Assembly: GCA_030635565.1 (NCBI GenBank)
Contig: DAOVYP010000009.1
Span: 1 to 17,729, forward strand
Length of the DNA: 17,729 nucleotides
Source: Spirochaeta sp.
GTDB taxonomy: Bacteria; Spirochaetota; Spirochaetia; DSM-2461
Direction of reading: 5' to 3'
In this document: piece after piece, positions 1 through 7,850 of the stretch
Numbering within the stretch: position 1 is the stretch's first letter
How the letters are laid out: every line of letters starts with the position of its first letter
Program-made: the position numbers and the translations under genes
Notes under the pieces: model-generated
Told to the model about the DNA's origin: nothing
What the model saw: only the letters and a program-made list of their open reading frames with translations
Database searches by the model: none

Positions 1-608
1 CCACCGCCGCCGCTGCCGGGAGTTGGAACTCCCTGTGGAACACTTTTCCTTGCTCCCACCGTACGAACGAAGCCGAATACGGCACCACAGGCCGCACCGA
101 TTATATGTGATATCTGCGACACATCGTCATAGCGGAATATTGCCAGGATTTCCTTCGCCAGGTACAGCCCGACCACCAGAATTGCCGAAAGCGGAAACTC
201 TCCGGCCTTGATATTAGCGAAGCTCACCAGCAGTATCATCATGAAAGCAACACCGCTGGATCCCAACAGGGCCGATTCGAAGAAGAACGCATTTACCAGA
301 CCATTCACCAGTGCGGTAATGACAATCATCCAGGCCACAGGCTTTGATTTGAATTTTTCTTCGAGTATCGGACCCAGAAGCAGGATCAGAGTGAGATTTG
401 ATAGCAGATGCTCCCAACCGGCATGGCCGAATATATGGGTGAACATTCGCACATATGCAGGAATATCATCGAGCCGGAAGGTGAGAGATCCTTCGGCCGT
501 AAAGAGGGCTTCAATTATCCCGGGCATGACGTACTGATCGATCAACAGGACGATCGTCGCCGCCAGGGCGAAGGTGAGTGTCGCCGGGGCATTGTACTTC
601 AATTTCAT
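1..608 (-). CDS. Rhomboid-family intramembrane serine protease (C-terminus cut by window edge)
   Basis: Translating the minus strand from the ATG at 608 gives 202 residues with no stop before the left edge. Rhomboids cleave membrane proteins inside the bilayer. The family marks are visible: a HAGWEHLLSN segment (residues 62-71) matching the TM2 His/Asn region, the catalytic serine in GSSG (Ser118), and the partner histidine in SHIIGAACGAVFG (His168), followed by a small-residue-rich helix. Hydrophobic stretches near residues 10-25, 66-80, 92-108, 116-131, 139-156 and 166-183 fit a six-TM core. Only a hydrophilic tail is likely missing, since the sequence is already Pro/Gly-rich near the edge. 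It starts 36 nt after the nuclease stop, so it is probably cotranscribed with it. No strong Shine-Dalgarno sequence is visible. The substrate cannot be told from sequence. Confidence 0.9.
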   Translation of the reverse strand, partial: MKLKYNAPATLTFALAATIVLLIDQYVMPGIIEALFTAEGSLTFRLDDIPAYVRMFTHIFGHAGWEHLLSNLTLILLLGPILEEKFKSKPVAWMIVITALVNGLVNAFFFESALLGSSGVAFMMILLVSFANIKAGEFPLSAILVVGLYLAKEILAIFRYDDVSQISHIIGAACGAVFGFVRTVGARKSVPQGVPTPGSGGG

Positions 609-644
609 ACTTAGCTTATCGGCCCGGTGAGAAGTGTTGCTTAT

Positions 645-1403
645 TTAAATCAGTTCCAATGCAACGGGACAATGATCGCTGCCGGTAATCTCCGGGAGAA
701 TTATCGATGACTTTACCCTGTCGGCCGCATCATCGTTGATACAGAAGTAATCCAGTCTCCAACCTACGTTTCTGGCTCGGGCATTCATCCTGTAAGACCA
801 CCAGGTGTAATGTTCAGGGCCGGTTTCGAACATTCGGAAGGTATCCGTCCATCCACCGTCTATGAAGGAATCCATCCAGGCCCGTTCTTCGGGAAGGTAT
901 CCCGGGTTTTTTTCGTTTTCTTTCGGACGGGCCAGGTCAATTGGCTTGTGTGATACGTTGAAATCCCCGGTTACCACCACTGTTTTGCCCTCGTTAACAA
1001 GGGTGTCCGCTCTCTTCTTTACGGCGGCGTTGAAGCCAAGCTTGTAATCCAGCCTGGCACCCTCGGGCTGGGAGTTGGGAAAATAACTGTTGAGGAGGGC
1101 GAGATCATCGAAAACGGCTACCTGTATGCGTCCTTCAGTATCGAATTCATCAACCCCCAGGGTCTCCAGAATATCCGGCTGTTTTTTTGCCCATATCGCA
1201 GTACCGCTGTAGCCCCGCCTTTCGGCGCTGTGCCACCAGGATGCGTATCCTTCAGGAGCATAAATCTCTTTTGTCAGCTGCTCAAGATGGGCCTTAGTCT
1301 CCTGTATGCAGAACACATCGGCATCGGAAGAGGTTATAAAATCAATCAGGCCTTTTTTATGGGCGGCCCGGACCCCGTTTACGTTCCAGGAAATGATTTT
1401 CAT
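645..1403 (-). CDS. exoA: Exodeoxyribonuclease III / AP endonuclease (ExoA type)
   Basis: A 252-residue protein of the EEP phosphatase fold that cuts DNA at abasic sites and removes 3' blocks in base excision repair. The motifs run in the expected order: WNVNG (Asn7), QETK (Glu35, metal ligand), NSYFPN (Tyr107), GDFNV (Asp147, Asn149), LDYF near residue 218, and the terminal GSDHCP (Asp243-His244 pair). The length is normal for single-domain bacterial ExoA/XthA enzymes. The start is fixed by MKIISWN, the usual family N-terminus. No Shine-Dalgarno sequence precedes it. Instead a TATACT box ends 7 nt before the ATG, so the mRNA is probably leaderless. It is divergent from the kinase gene at 1428 and is followed by the rhomboid gene. 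Confidence 0.95.
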   Translation of the reverse strand: MKIISWNVNGVRAAHKKGLIDFITSSDADVFCIQETKAHLEQLTKEIYAPEGYASWWHSAERRGYSGTAIWAKKQPDILETLGVDEFDTEGRIQVAVFDDLALLNSYFPNSQPEGARLDYKLGFNAAVKKRADTLVNEGKTVVVTGDFNVSHKPIDLARPKENEKNPGYLPEERAWMDSFIDGGWTDTFRMFETGPEHYTWWSYRMNARARNVGWRLDYFCINDDAADRVKSSIILPEITGSDHCPVALELI

Positions 1404-1410
1404 GATTATG

Positions 1411-1420
1411 AGTATATACT
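1411..1420. promoter_or_regulatory. Symmetric bidirectional -10 element between exoA and the fructosamine kinase gene
   Basis: The 10-mer AGTATATACT is a perfect palindrome, so each strand reads TATACT, a 5/6 match to TATAAT. Exactly 7 nt separate the end of this box from the exoA ATG (1403) on one side and from the kinase ATG (1428) on the other. Transcription normally starts about 7 nt past the -10 box, so both messages would begin at the start codon. No convincing -35 hexamer or extended -10 TG is visible on either strand. The promoter function is inferred. Confidence 0.6.
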
Positions 1421-1427
1421 AATCGGC

Positions 1428-2315
1428 ATGATGGAGAATGCCGCATCTCTGACCGAAGCCATTGAATCAGTCGTCGGATCCGGATGCCGGATAGAAAATA
1501 AATTAAATGTCTCAGGCGGGGATATCAATGCCGCTTCCATAATCACCCTGACCGGTGGGCGGCGACTGTTTCTCAAGGAAAACAGCGCCGCACTGGTGCC
1601 GATGTTTGCCGCAGAAGCCGTGGGACTTGTCACCCTGGCCTCAAGTGGACTCCGCACACCGCCTGTTCCCGAGCCTCTGGCATGGGGCGTCGACGGCAGT
1701 GGATCCTTCCTGCTGATGGAAGCCGTCGAACCGGGACGTCTCGTTTCAGGGGAGGCGTTCGGAGCATCACTGACCGAATTGCACCGGTCGGAGAGGAGCG
1801 ATACATGCGGTTTCGACAGCGATAACTGGATCGGTTCAACTTCGCAGATGAACAGCCGGTTGGAATCCTGGCATGAATTCTTCGCCGAACGTCGGCTGGG
1901 TTATCAGTGGAGACTCGCCCGGAAGAATGGTTATGGCGACTCCGGTACCGACAGGGAAATGGAGTCCATTCTGCGCCGTTTGCCTGAACTTCTTCCGGAT
2001 TTGGATGATGGCCGCTCCAGTCTTCTCCATGGCGATCTCTGGGGGGGGAACTGGATGGCCGGAGCCGACGGACGGGTCCGGCTCATCGATCCGGCGGTTT
2101 ACTACGGCCATCGGGAGGCCGATATCGCAATGACTGAATTATTCGGCGGATTCCCGGCAGGGTTCCGGGAGGGTTACGGAAATGCCTGGCCGATGGAACC
2201 CGGCTTCTCCGACAGGAGAGATCTTTACAACCTCTACCACCTTCTGAATCATCTGAATCTGTTCGGTTCGTCATACTGGGGCGGCGTCAGGAACACCCTT
2301 TTAAGTTACTCCTGA
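1428..2315 (+). CDS. Fructosamine/ketosamine-3-kinase family protein
   Basis: A 295-residue protein with the aminoglycoside-phosphotransferase-like fold of the fructosamine kinase family (E. coli YniA is of similar size). These enzymes phosphorylate sugars bound to amines, which destabilises them and removes glycation. Visible motifs are GGDIN (residues 30-34, nucleotide loop), FLKEN (Lys50), AAEA (Glu63), the family-typical DNWIGSTSQ (132-140), the catalytic HGDLWGGN (201-208, Asp203), and the metal-binding DPAVYYGHREAD (221-232, Asp221). The frame is open upstream, but that part lies antisense inside exoA. I therefore start at the first ATG of a double ATG (1428/1431), 7 nt after the -10 box. 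The stop lies 5 nt from the convergent ABC-F stop, with no visible terminator between them. The actual substrate is unknown. Confidence 0.9.
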   Translation: MMENAASLTEAIESVVGSGCRIENKLNVSGGDINAASIITLTGGRRLFLKENSAALVPMFAAEAVGLVTLASSGLRTPPVPEPLAWGVDGSGSFLLMEAVEPGRLVSGEAFGASLTELHRSERSDTCGFDSDNWIGSTSQMNSRLESWHEFFAERRLGYQWRLARKNGYGDSGTDREMESILRRLPELLPDLDDGRSSLLHGDLWGGNWMAGADGRVRLIDPAVYYGHREADIAMTELFGGFPAGFREGYGNAWPMEPGFSDRRDLYNLYHLLNHLNLFGSSYWGGVRNTLLSYS

Positions 2316-2320
2316 AGACT

Positions 2321-4273
2321 TTATAAACCGCTTTCGGCCTTTTCCAGGGCGGCCGCAGCCTCTTCCCAGGCGGCACTGATCTGTTCAATGCGTTCTTCGA
2401 CTCGCAACAATTCCGCAGAAAGGGTGTGGGCCTTGTCGGGATCAGAATAGTTTTCGGGTATTTCCAGGGCAGTTCGTATCTCGGCAGCTTTTCGTTCTTT
2501 TTCTTCCAGCCGTACGGTCAGAGTTTCTTCTTCTCTTCGGAGCTTGTTGGTGATGGATCGGTGTTTTTTCTGTTCTTCCCGGGATACTGCCGCCGATTCC
2601 CCATTGTGCCGGCTCTCCTTTTTCGAAGCTGTTAAATTCTGTGGCCCTGGCGAAGATTCGTTTTCGGACTCGTTGTCTTCTCTCTTACGCCATCGGTAAT
2701 ACGCATAATCTCCGAGAAACATCCGGCCGCTGCCGTTTTCCAGCTCGAGAACCCGATCGGCGATTTTTTCAAGAAAATACCTGTCGTGGGATACGATTAC
2801 CAGGGTTCCTCCAAAATCTTTCAGAGCTTCGAGTAGAATATCCTTCGAGTGAAGATCAAGATGGTTGGTGGGCTCATCCAGGATAAGAAGGTTCACCGGT
2901 TCGAGAAGTATCTTGAGGAGGGCCAGACGGTTGCGTTCACCCCCGGAAAGAACACTTACCTTTTTGTGGATATCATCACCGGAGAACAAAAAGGCGCCCA
3001 GAAGACTTCTAAGACGCCCTTCTCCTTCATCTGAACCCTGAGCCGCCTCCTCCAGTACGGTAAGCGTCGGATCGAGTACCGTTTCCTGTTCCTGGGAAAA
3101 ATACCCCGTTTTCACACCGCTTCCGTAAGTCAGAGTTCCACCATAACCCGGATCTTTGCCGGAGATTATACGAAGCAATGTGGTTTTTCCGGCTCCGTTA
3201 ACCCCGACGACCGCAGTTCGGGAACCCCGGGGAATTTCGATATCCAGCCCGGAAAATACGGATTTGTCTCCATAGCGACGTACAAGATTTTCTCCCCGAA
3301 GCACATTCTTTCCGCTATGCGGAGCCCCCGGGAAGGTGAAACGGATCCGTTTGAGAGCGGGTGGAATCTCGATCCGTTCAATCTTTTCCAGCATTTTTAC
3401 CCGGGACTGTACCTGTTTGGCTTTCGAAGCTTTATATCGGAATCGGGTGATGAATGTATCTATTCGGGCTATCTCCTCCTGCTGGCGTTTCCAACGCTCT
3501 ATAAGCTCGGCCATGTCCTTTTCCCTGAAGGCTTCATAACCGCTGTATGTGCCCTTGAAGATGTTGAGTCTGGTCATCAGCAGTTCGGCCACCTGAGTAC
3601 AGGTTTCATCAAGAAAAGATCGGTCATGGGATACCAGTAGTATTCCACCGTTGAATTTCTTCAGATAATCCCGGAGCCATTCCCTGGCCTCCAGATCCAG
3701 GTAATTGGTCGGTTCATCCAATAACAGTATGTCCGGAGACTTCAGTAGAATTTTCGAAAGGGCAATTCTCATTTGCCATCCACCGGAAAAAGTTGAGACA
3801 TCGGCATCAAGCTCTGAACGATCGAAACCCAGTCCTGTCAGAACCTGTTCTATTCGAGCTTCCCTTCGGTCCCATCCGGCGTTCTCAAGCGTATCATTAA
3901 TCTCCTGATAGCGTTCGAGCAGGGGTTCAGCAGGACTCCCGCCTTTTTCCAGGAGGATGGTGATGCCGTCAGCTTCCTCTTTGAGTACAGCCAGTTCTCC
4001 GAAAGCGCTCATTGCTTCTTCCTGAAGAGTTTTTCCCTTATGGACGATCCCCGTCTGGGGCAGATAGGCGGATCTGGTGCCTTTAGGACTGATTATTCTG
4101 CCATCGTCGTATTCATGGAGTCCGGCCGCCACCTTCATCAGGGTGGATTTCCCGCTGCCGTTGGCGCCGGTGAGAGCGATACGGCTTCCCGGAGAGATGG
4201 TGAGATGGGCATCTTTGAATATCCGGCGCTCGCCGAACGACAGGTCTATCCCGTCAAGCTGAATAAAAGCCAT
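2321..4273 (-). CDS. ABC-F family ATPase (YdiF/YheS-like)
   Basis: A 650-residue soluble protein with two ABC domains and no membrane segment. ABC-F proteins bind the ribosomal E site and relieve stalling or give antibiotic protection. Domain 1 has Walker A GANGSGKST (36-44), signature FSGGWQ (162-167), Walker B LLLDEPTNYLD (183-193) and switch SHD (215-217). A linker at about 245-305 is rich in Lys, Arg and Glu and holds the interdomain signature region. Domain 2 has Walker A GVNGAGKTT (357-365), signature LSGGE (442-446), LLILDEPTNHLD (462-473) and switch SHD (495-497). Residues 530-650 form a charged coiled coil like the Uup/YheS C-terminal domain. All catalytic residues are present. It starts 5 nt after the SH3b lipoprotein stop with no clear Shine-Dalgarno sequence, so translation is likely coupled. 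The exact subfamily is uncertain. Confidence 0.93.
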   Translation of the reverse strand: MAFIQLDGIDLSFGERRIFKDAHLTISPGSRIALTGANGSGKSTLMKVAAGLHEYDDGRIISPKGTRSAYLPQTGIVHKGKTLQEEAMSAFGELAVLKEEADGITILLEKGGSPAEPLLERYQEINDTLENAGWDRREARIEQVLTGLGFDRSELDADVSTFSGGWQMRIALSKILLKSPDILLLDEPTNYLDLEAREWLRDYLKKFNGGILLVSHDRSFLDETCTQVAELLMTRLNIFKGTYSGYEAFREKDMAELIERWKRQQEEIARIDTFITRFRYKASKAKQVQSRVKMLEKIERIEIPPALKRIRFTFPGAPHSGKNVLRGENLVRRYGDKSVFSGLDIEIPRGSRTAVVGVNGAGKTTLLRIISGKDPGYGGTLTYGSGVKTGYFSQEQETVLDPTLTVLEEAAQGSDEGEGRLRSLLGAFLFSGDDIHKKVSVLSGGERNRLALLKILLEPVNLLILDEPTNHLDLHSKDILLEALKDFGGTLVIVSHDRYFLEKIADRVLELENGSGRMFLGDYAYYRWRKREDNESENESSPGPQNLTASKKESRHNGESAAVSREEQKKHRSITNKLRREEETLTVRLEEKERKAAEIRTALEIPENYSDPDKAHTLSAELLRVEERIEQISAAWEEAAAALEKAESGL

Positions 4274-4278
4274 GTTAA

Positions 4279-5625
4279 CTATCTGTCCGGCAGCGCGATG
4301 CCTTCATTCGACACTTCAGGTGACAGAGGTACGAAGAAAAGGCGGATCGGATCGATATACTGGTCGGTTCGGACCCGTCGATCGTCAATGGCGTTTGCCG
4401 GGACATGGAGAAGTCTCAATCCGTCGTCCTCAAAGGCATACAGAAATCGTACCGCTTCGCCGTTGTCGAAACGCAGACTCAAGACGCCTTCGTGAGAGGC
4501 CGCTATTACAGGATCGATAAAATGGTCGAATTCCAGCTTCCCGCTGTTACCGGCAACAGATGAAATTATTCCACGGGATATCAGCGATGATTTACCGCTC
4601 CAGGTGAACCCTCCGTCTTCGAGAATCGCAAATTCGCCATAGGCCCGGCTGCCGAAAACAGGTCCCATTTCCAACAGTCGTTCGAGGACGGCATCCCTTC
4701 TGCTTTTCTCATTCTCGATAATGTCGGCAACGTTCCTGCCCAGGCGAACGAAGGCTTCGTAATGTTCCGTCCCTTCATCGTTGTATTGAACGCTTATAAA
4801 ATACTCCGAATTGACGGTTATACGAAAACTCGTACCGAGAAAGTCGTAACGATTTCGTCCTGCCGGAACGATTTCGGTCCAGGTTTCAACAATGGAGGTT
4901 TCAGGGAGACGCAGGGTGAGAGTCTGTTCGTCGAAATCGGGGAAGAGGCCGTATTCCGGTCTGAATATCATCAGGTCGATCTGGTGCTTGGTTATCATGT
5001 CATTGAAAATCATAGGGCGCCAGGCTTCAGCCAAAACATTGTCGAGAACGGGATCGTTTGTATCCCTGGCGTTCAGGATTTCAGACTCACCGTTCCTGAT
5101 TTTCATGACACGAAGGTAATAGTCGAATACATACCCCTCGACGCCGCCGTCTGCGATGACGTGATACCAGTATCCTTCGAGGTTTCCGACCTGGACAGGT
5201 CCCGGATTCCGACCCAGAACCTTGACAATATCGCCATCCCTGAATCGATACAGACGTGAAGCGGTATTGGAAGGTTCTGAACGCATGGGCAGGCCCTGAT
5301 ACAGGCATTCAGCGTACACATGCTGCCAGTCACCCATATTCGAGGCAAAGGTAACGGCTTCTTTTTCTCTGCGAAAGAGGCGAAGACGCCATTGATCGAT
5401 TTCTTCCTTGAGCCGCCGCTGGTTCGGAAGGTTTACGATATATGTACTTCTCAGGAAGGATTCGTCCTTGACGGTGACCAGATCACCGGGTTCCCATCTG
5501 CTGTCTTCAGGCGGCCAGAGGACAACGGCTGTTCCGAGATTTCCGCACCCGGATAATGTGAGCAGGATAAGGGTTGTGGCCAGGACTATGGTTCTGTTTT
5601 TTTTTATGCAGGATCTCATATTCAT
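4279..5625 (-). CDS. SH3b-domain lipoprotein, probably envelope-located
   Basis: A 448-residue protein with a basic N-terminus (KKNR), a hydrophobic core and a LTLSGC lipobox, giving a lipidated Cys27. An SH3b domain spans about residues 103-172 (the LPMRSEP entry, DGDIVKVLG, and the closing GYVFDYY). Such domains often bind peptidoglycan or mediate contacts. The region before it (about 37-75) may be a second, weaker SH3-like fold. The C-terminal 250 residues are beta-rich and not recognised. An in-frame TTG at 5664 gives a longer reading, but that TTG is part of a -35 box. The ATG at 5625 fits the promoter and the signal peptide, and the ATG at 5619 is also possible. It sits between a small exported protein and the ABC-F gene. 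A run of nine A lies in the signal-peptide codons. Confidence 0.8.
   Translation of the reverse strand: MNMRSCIKKNRTIVLATTLILLTLSGCGNLGTAVVLWPPEDSRWEPGDLVTVKDESFLRSTYIVNLPNQRRLKEEIDQWRLRLFRREKEAVTFASNMGDWQHVYAECLYQGLPMRSEPSNTASRLYRFRDGDIVKVLGRNPGPVQVGNLEGYWYHVIADGGVEGYVFDYYLRVMKIRNGESEILNARDTNDPVLDNVLAEAWRPMIFNDMITKHQIDLMIFRPEYGLFPDFDEQTLTLRLPETSIVETWTEIVPAGRNRYDFLGTSFRITVNSEYFISVQYNDEGTEHYEAFVRLGRNVADIIENEKSRRDAVLERLLEMGPVFGSRAYGEFAILEDGGFTWSGKSSLISRGIISSVAGNSGKLEFDHFIDPVIAASHEGVLSLRFDNGEAVRFLYAFEDDGLRLLHVPANAIDDRRVRTDQYIDPIRLFFVPLSPEVSNEGIALPDR
5597..5605 (-). repeat. A9 homopolymer inside the signal-peptide coding region
   Basis: Nine consecutive T on the plus strand read as A9 in the gene, spanning the codons for Ile-Lys-Lys-Asn early in the SH3b lipoprotein. 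A gain or loss of one base would shift the frame before the lipobox. Runs of this length can slip during replication, but there is no direct sign that this one does. Confidence 0.5.
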
Positions 5626-5635
5626 AAGTAAATCG

Positions 5636-5664
5636 ATTAAATCGAGCTGTTCCTTATGCGTCAA
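5636..5664 (-). promoter_or_regulatory. Sigma70-type promoter for the SH3b lipoprotein gene
   Basis: On the minus strand, TTGACG (5664-5659, 5/6 to consensus) is followed by a 17-nt spacer and TTTAAT (5641-5636, 5/6). The -10 box ends 10 nt before the ATG at 5625, so the predicted transcript has a leader of only about 3-4 nt, in line with the missing Shine-Dalgarno sequence. It lies in the 51-nt gap after the upstream gene, so the lipoprotein and ABC-F genes may be transcribed apart from the rest of the cluster. Confidence 0.65.
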
Positions 5665-5676
5665 CCACGGAATTAT

Positions 5677-6498
5677 TCATTCGGAATCCAGCAGAATGAC
5701 AATTCTGCCTTCGGACAGTGCCTGCCTGCCGGATTCCGCGGCCAGAATACGTTCCGTATCTTCTTCGCTGAGAATAATGTCACAGGGGTAATCTCCGTAC
5801 AACTCCCTGGCCATGACCCGATAAGGCCTCCGGCCTGTAAGCGACTCCGCTTCGGCTCTATTCTCCATTTTCAGGTATGACAGCAGGATTCTATTCCCGG
5901 TTGCCGGATCTGTAAGTACTTCAAGATCCTCCGATAAAATGCGGGCATACAGGGCAGGACGCACATCGGATGATAGACCGGTACCACGAACCGGCAGGTT
6001 TTGCGGGACGTAGATTACGATTCCCGTCCAACCGTCTTCGGGGACCGGCACCCAACCGATGGGTGTATGGGATATCATATCAAAGCCGGATGAAGGGAAA
6101 ATCTCCGGCAGAATTTTCGCGAGATCCGCCGTATATGAAGCTTCAACCGAATTGCGGTCTTCGGATAGTCTGCTCCATTCACGGTATAGCGATCCTGCAA
6201 GATTCTCCACGGAAGTTCTTAAAGCCGGGTTCCTTTCCATTTGTTCCTGCAGGGTTCCCCGACGGTCCCATGCCAGTCGACCCAATTCCTCCACGACATG
6301 TGGAAGCAATTCCCGCTCCAGTGCAGTGAGTGCCTGAGGATGATCAGAAGGAGACATGCCGGGATCAAGAGGGCGTGAAGCCATGATGCCGAATTGACCT
6401 GAGCTCCAGTCCATTGAGGATTCGACGCTGAGTTCCGCGAATATCTCCAGAGGCAGTGCAACGAGGATGATGATTACAAATGCATAGGTCAGTTTCAC
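5677..6498 (-). CDS. Exported protein of unknown function, GTG start
   Basis: A 273-residue protein with a clear signal peptide: KLTYAF, a hydrophobic core, then a likely signal peptidase I site after IFA (Ala21). The mature part has an alpha-helical N-terminal half with many Glu and Arg (about 50-125) and a mixed alpha/beta C-terminal half. I recognise no family. The start is GTG, preceded by a strong GGAGG 5 nt away. It overlaps the transglycosylase stop (the GTG and TGA share bases), so the two proteins are likely made in step. Its position between a peptidoglycan hydrolase and an SH3b lipoprotein suggests a periplasmic or outer-membrane role, but this is only context. Confidence 0.8.
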   Translation of the reverse strand: MKLTYAFVIIILVALPLEIFAELSVESSMDWSSGQFGIMASRPLDPGMSPSDHPQALTALERELLPHVVEELGRLAWDRRGTLQEQMERNPALRTSVENLAGSLYREWSRLSEDRNSVEASYTADLAKILPEIFPSSGFDMISHTPIGWVPVPEDGWTGIVIYVPQNLPVRGTGLSSDVRPALYARILSEDLEVLTDPATGNRILLSYLKMENRAEAESLTGRRPYRVMARELYGDYPCDIILSEEDTERILAAESGRQALSEGRIVILLDSE

Positions 6499-7850
6499 AA
6501 TTCCTCCATTTCATCAGGAATTCGGGGAACTTGTAACACGCTGCCGGCCAGCAATACGCCGTTCAGGGGGCGATGATTCGCTTCAGCAAGTCTTTCAGGT
6601 TTGACTCCGAAGTTTCTGGCGATGGACCAGAACGTATCTCCCGGTTTGACATGGTATCGGCCGTCCCAGTCCGGAAGTTCATCCTTATCCGCTCCCTCGG
6701 GCATCGTATGATCACCGGGAAGATACAACCACTCACCTATCCGGAGTATCTTGCCGCGGGCATGGCTATTGTAACTCAGCAGCTCAGACAATGAAATGCC
6801 GGAACTGCGGGCGATTTCAGACAGAGTATCTCCGCTTTGTACCGAGTAACGCCAGAATCTTTCGGGAGCATCCCCGTTTTCAAGAGACTCCAGCCATTTG
6901 ACTGTCACATCAGCATCGTCTTCCGGAACCTTAAGAGAATAGGGCAGGGAAGGAGGGGGTGTTACGGGATGATGCAGTTCTCTATTTCCCAAACGCAGCA
7001 GATCGGCATCGGTGCCTGTTGCCTCGGTGAGTTTATCCAGATGTATCGAACGACTCAGGGGTATTCTGGTCCACCTGGTCGGCATATCCCAATTGATGGG
7101 CAGACCGAATCTTCCGGAATGGGCGGTTATATAAGTCACTGCGAAAACCTGGGGAACATAATTCCTGGTTTCAGGAGGCAGGACACCCTCATCCAGGAGC
7201 TCCCAATAGCTGCTCAACCCGCTCTCTTCCAGGAGCCGCCGTATCCGGGTGGGACCGGCATTATACGATGCGATAGCCATCAGCCAATCGGAAAAGAGGC
7301 GATTGTAAAAATCCAGTTCTTTCATTGCCGCTTCGGTAGCACGCCAAACATCCCTTCGTTCATCTCTCCAGGCATCGATGACAAGATTGCGTCCCCTTGC
7401 GCTTGATTCCAGAAATTGCCAGGGGCCTACGGCGCCTGAAGATGAGACCGCATCGATCCTCCAGTTGGACTCGACGATCGGGATGGCCGCCAGTTCCCAT
7501 GGAAGTCCTGAATCCCTGATTACTGTATCGACGGAATTTCTGAACTCAAATACCCTGCTGAAAGCCGTTCGGAGTTTCATCTGCCCCTCGGGCGAGTTCC
7601 ATTGACCGATCCAGTAGGCCAATTCCGGACGGGATTCAATTGCAGATTCAAAATCAACCGACCAGGCCTTTTCGACTGTATGATTCTGCATAACCGGTCG
7701 GTATGGAGGCATGTAAGAGTAATTGGTGTGCCCGACAGTTACCTTCGGCACCAGGGGAATCGAATCGGCAATGATCCATGGAGATGGTACTCCTGCTGCA
7801 AGCAGGAATATCAGAGCCGTTCGCCGAAGTATATTCCAGCCCATTCCCAT
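6495..7850 (-). CDS. MltD-like membrane-bound lytic murein transglycosylase with two LysM domains
   Basis: A 451-residue exported enzyme that cleaves the glycan strands of peptidoglycan. A signal peptide (LRRTALIFLLAAG, likely cut after IIA, Ala28) is followed by an SLT domain at about residues 112-250. This domain carries the catalytic glutamate in PIVESNW (Glu127), the SSGAVGPWQF motif (138-147) and the ASYNAGP motif (194-200). Two LysM domains bind glycan: about 335-378 (YSVQSGDTLSEIA...) and 399-442 (YHVKPGDTFWSIA...). This layout matches MltD, with fewer LysM copies than some relatives. The start codon lies 40 nt inside the upstream lipoprotein gene and has no good Shine-Dalgarno sequence. 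The third codon is also ATG. No later start keeps the signal peptide, so the long overlap appears real. Confidence 0.92.
   Translation of the reverse strand: MGMGWNILRRTALIFLLAAGVPSPWIIADSIPLVPKVTVGHTNYSYMPPYRPVMQNHTVEKAWSVDFESAIESRPELAYWIGQWNSPEGQMKLRTAFSRVFEFRNSVDTVIRDSGLPWELAAIPIVESNWRIDAVSSSGAVGPWQFLESSARGRNLVIDAWRDERRDVWRATEAAMKELDFYNRLFSDWLMAIASYNAGPTRIRRLLEESGLSSYWELLDEGVLPPETRNYVPQVFAVTYITAHSGRFGLPINWDMPTRWTRIPLSRSIHLDKLTEATGTDADLLRLGNRELHHPVTPPPSLPYSLKVPEDDADVTVKWLESLENGDAPERFWRYSVQSGDTLSEIARSSGISLSELLSYNSHARGKILRIGEWLYLPGDHTMPEGADKDELPDWDGRYHVKPGDTFWSIARNFGVKPERLAEANHRPLNGVLLAGSVLQVPRIPDEMEEL
6503..6507 (-). promoter_or_regulatory. Strong ribosome binding site deciding a GTG start
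   Basis: The minus strand reads GGAGG, then AATTG overlapping the upstream stop, then the GTG at 6498. The 5-nt spacing and the full match to the anti-Shine-Dalgarno core support GTG as the start of the exported protein. It lies inside the last codons of the transglycosylase gene. Confidence 0.75.

Noticed and set aside
1230..1427. N-terminal extension of the fructosamine kinase frame
   Set aside because: It runs antisense through exoA, has no family similarity and would cover the shared -10 element. The family N-terminus begins after 1428.
2316..2320. Possible bidirectional terminator between the kinase and ABC-F stops
   Set aside because: The gap is 5 nt and I find no inverted repeat with a T-run across it.
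4040..4495. 151-codon open frame on the plus strand over the ABC-F/lipoprotein junction
   Set aside because: It is antisense to the Walker A region of the ABC-F gene and to the 3' end of the lipoprotein gene, with no family features.
6837..7406. 189-codon open frame on the plus strand
   Set aside because: Antisense to the transglycosylase gene, whose catalytic and LysM motifs are intact; no ribosome site or recognisable domain.
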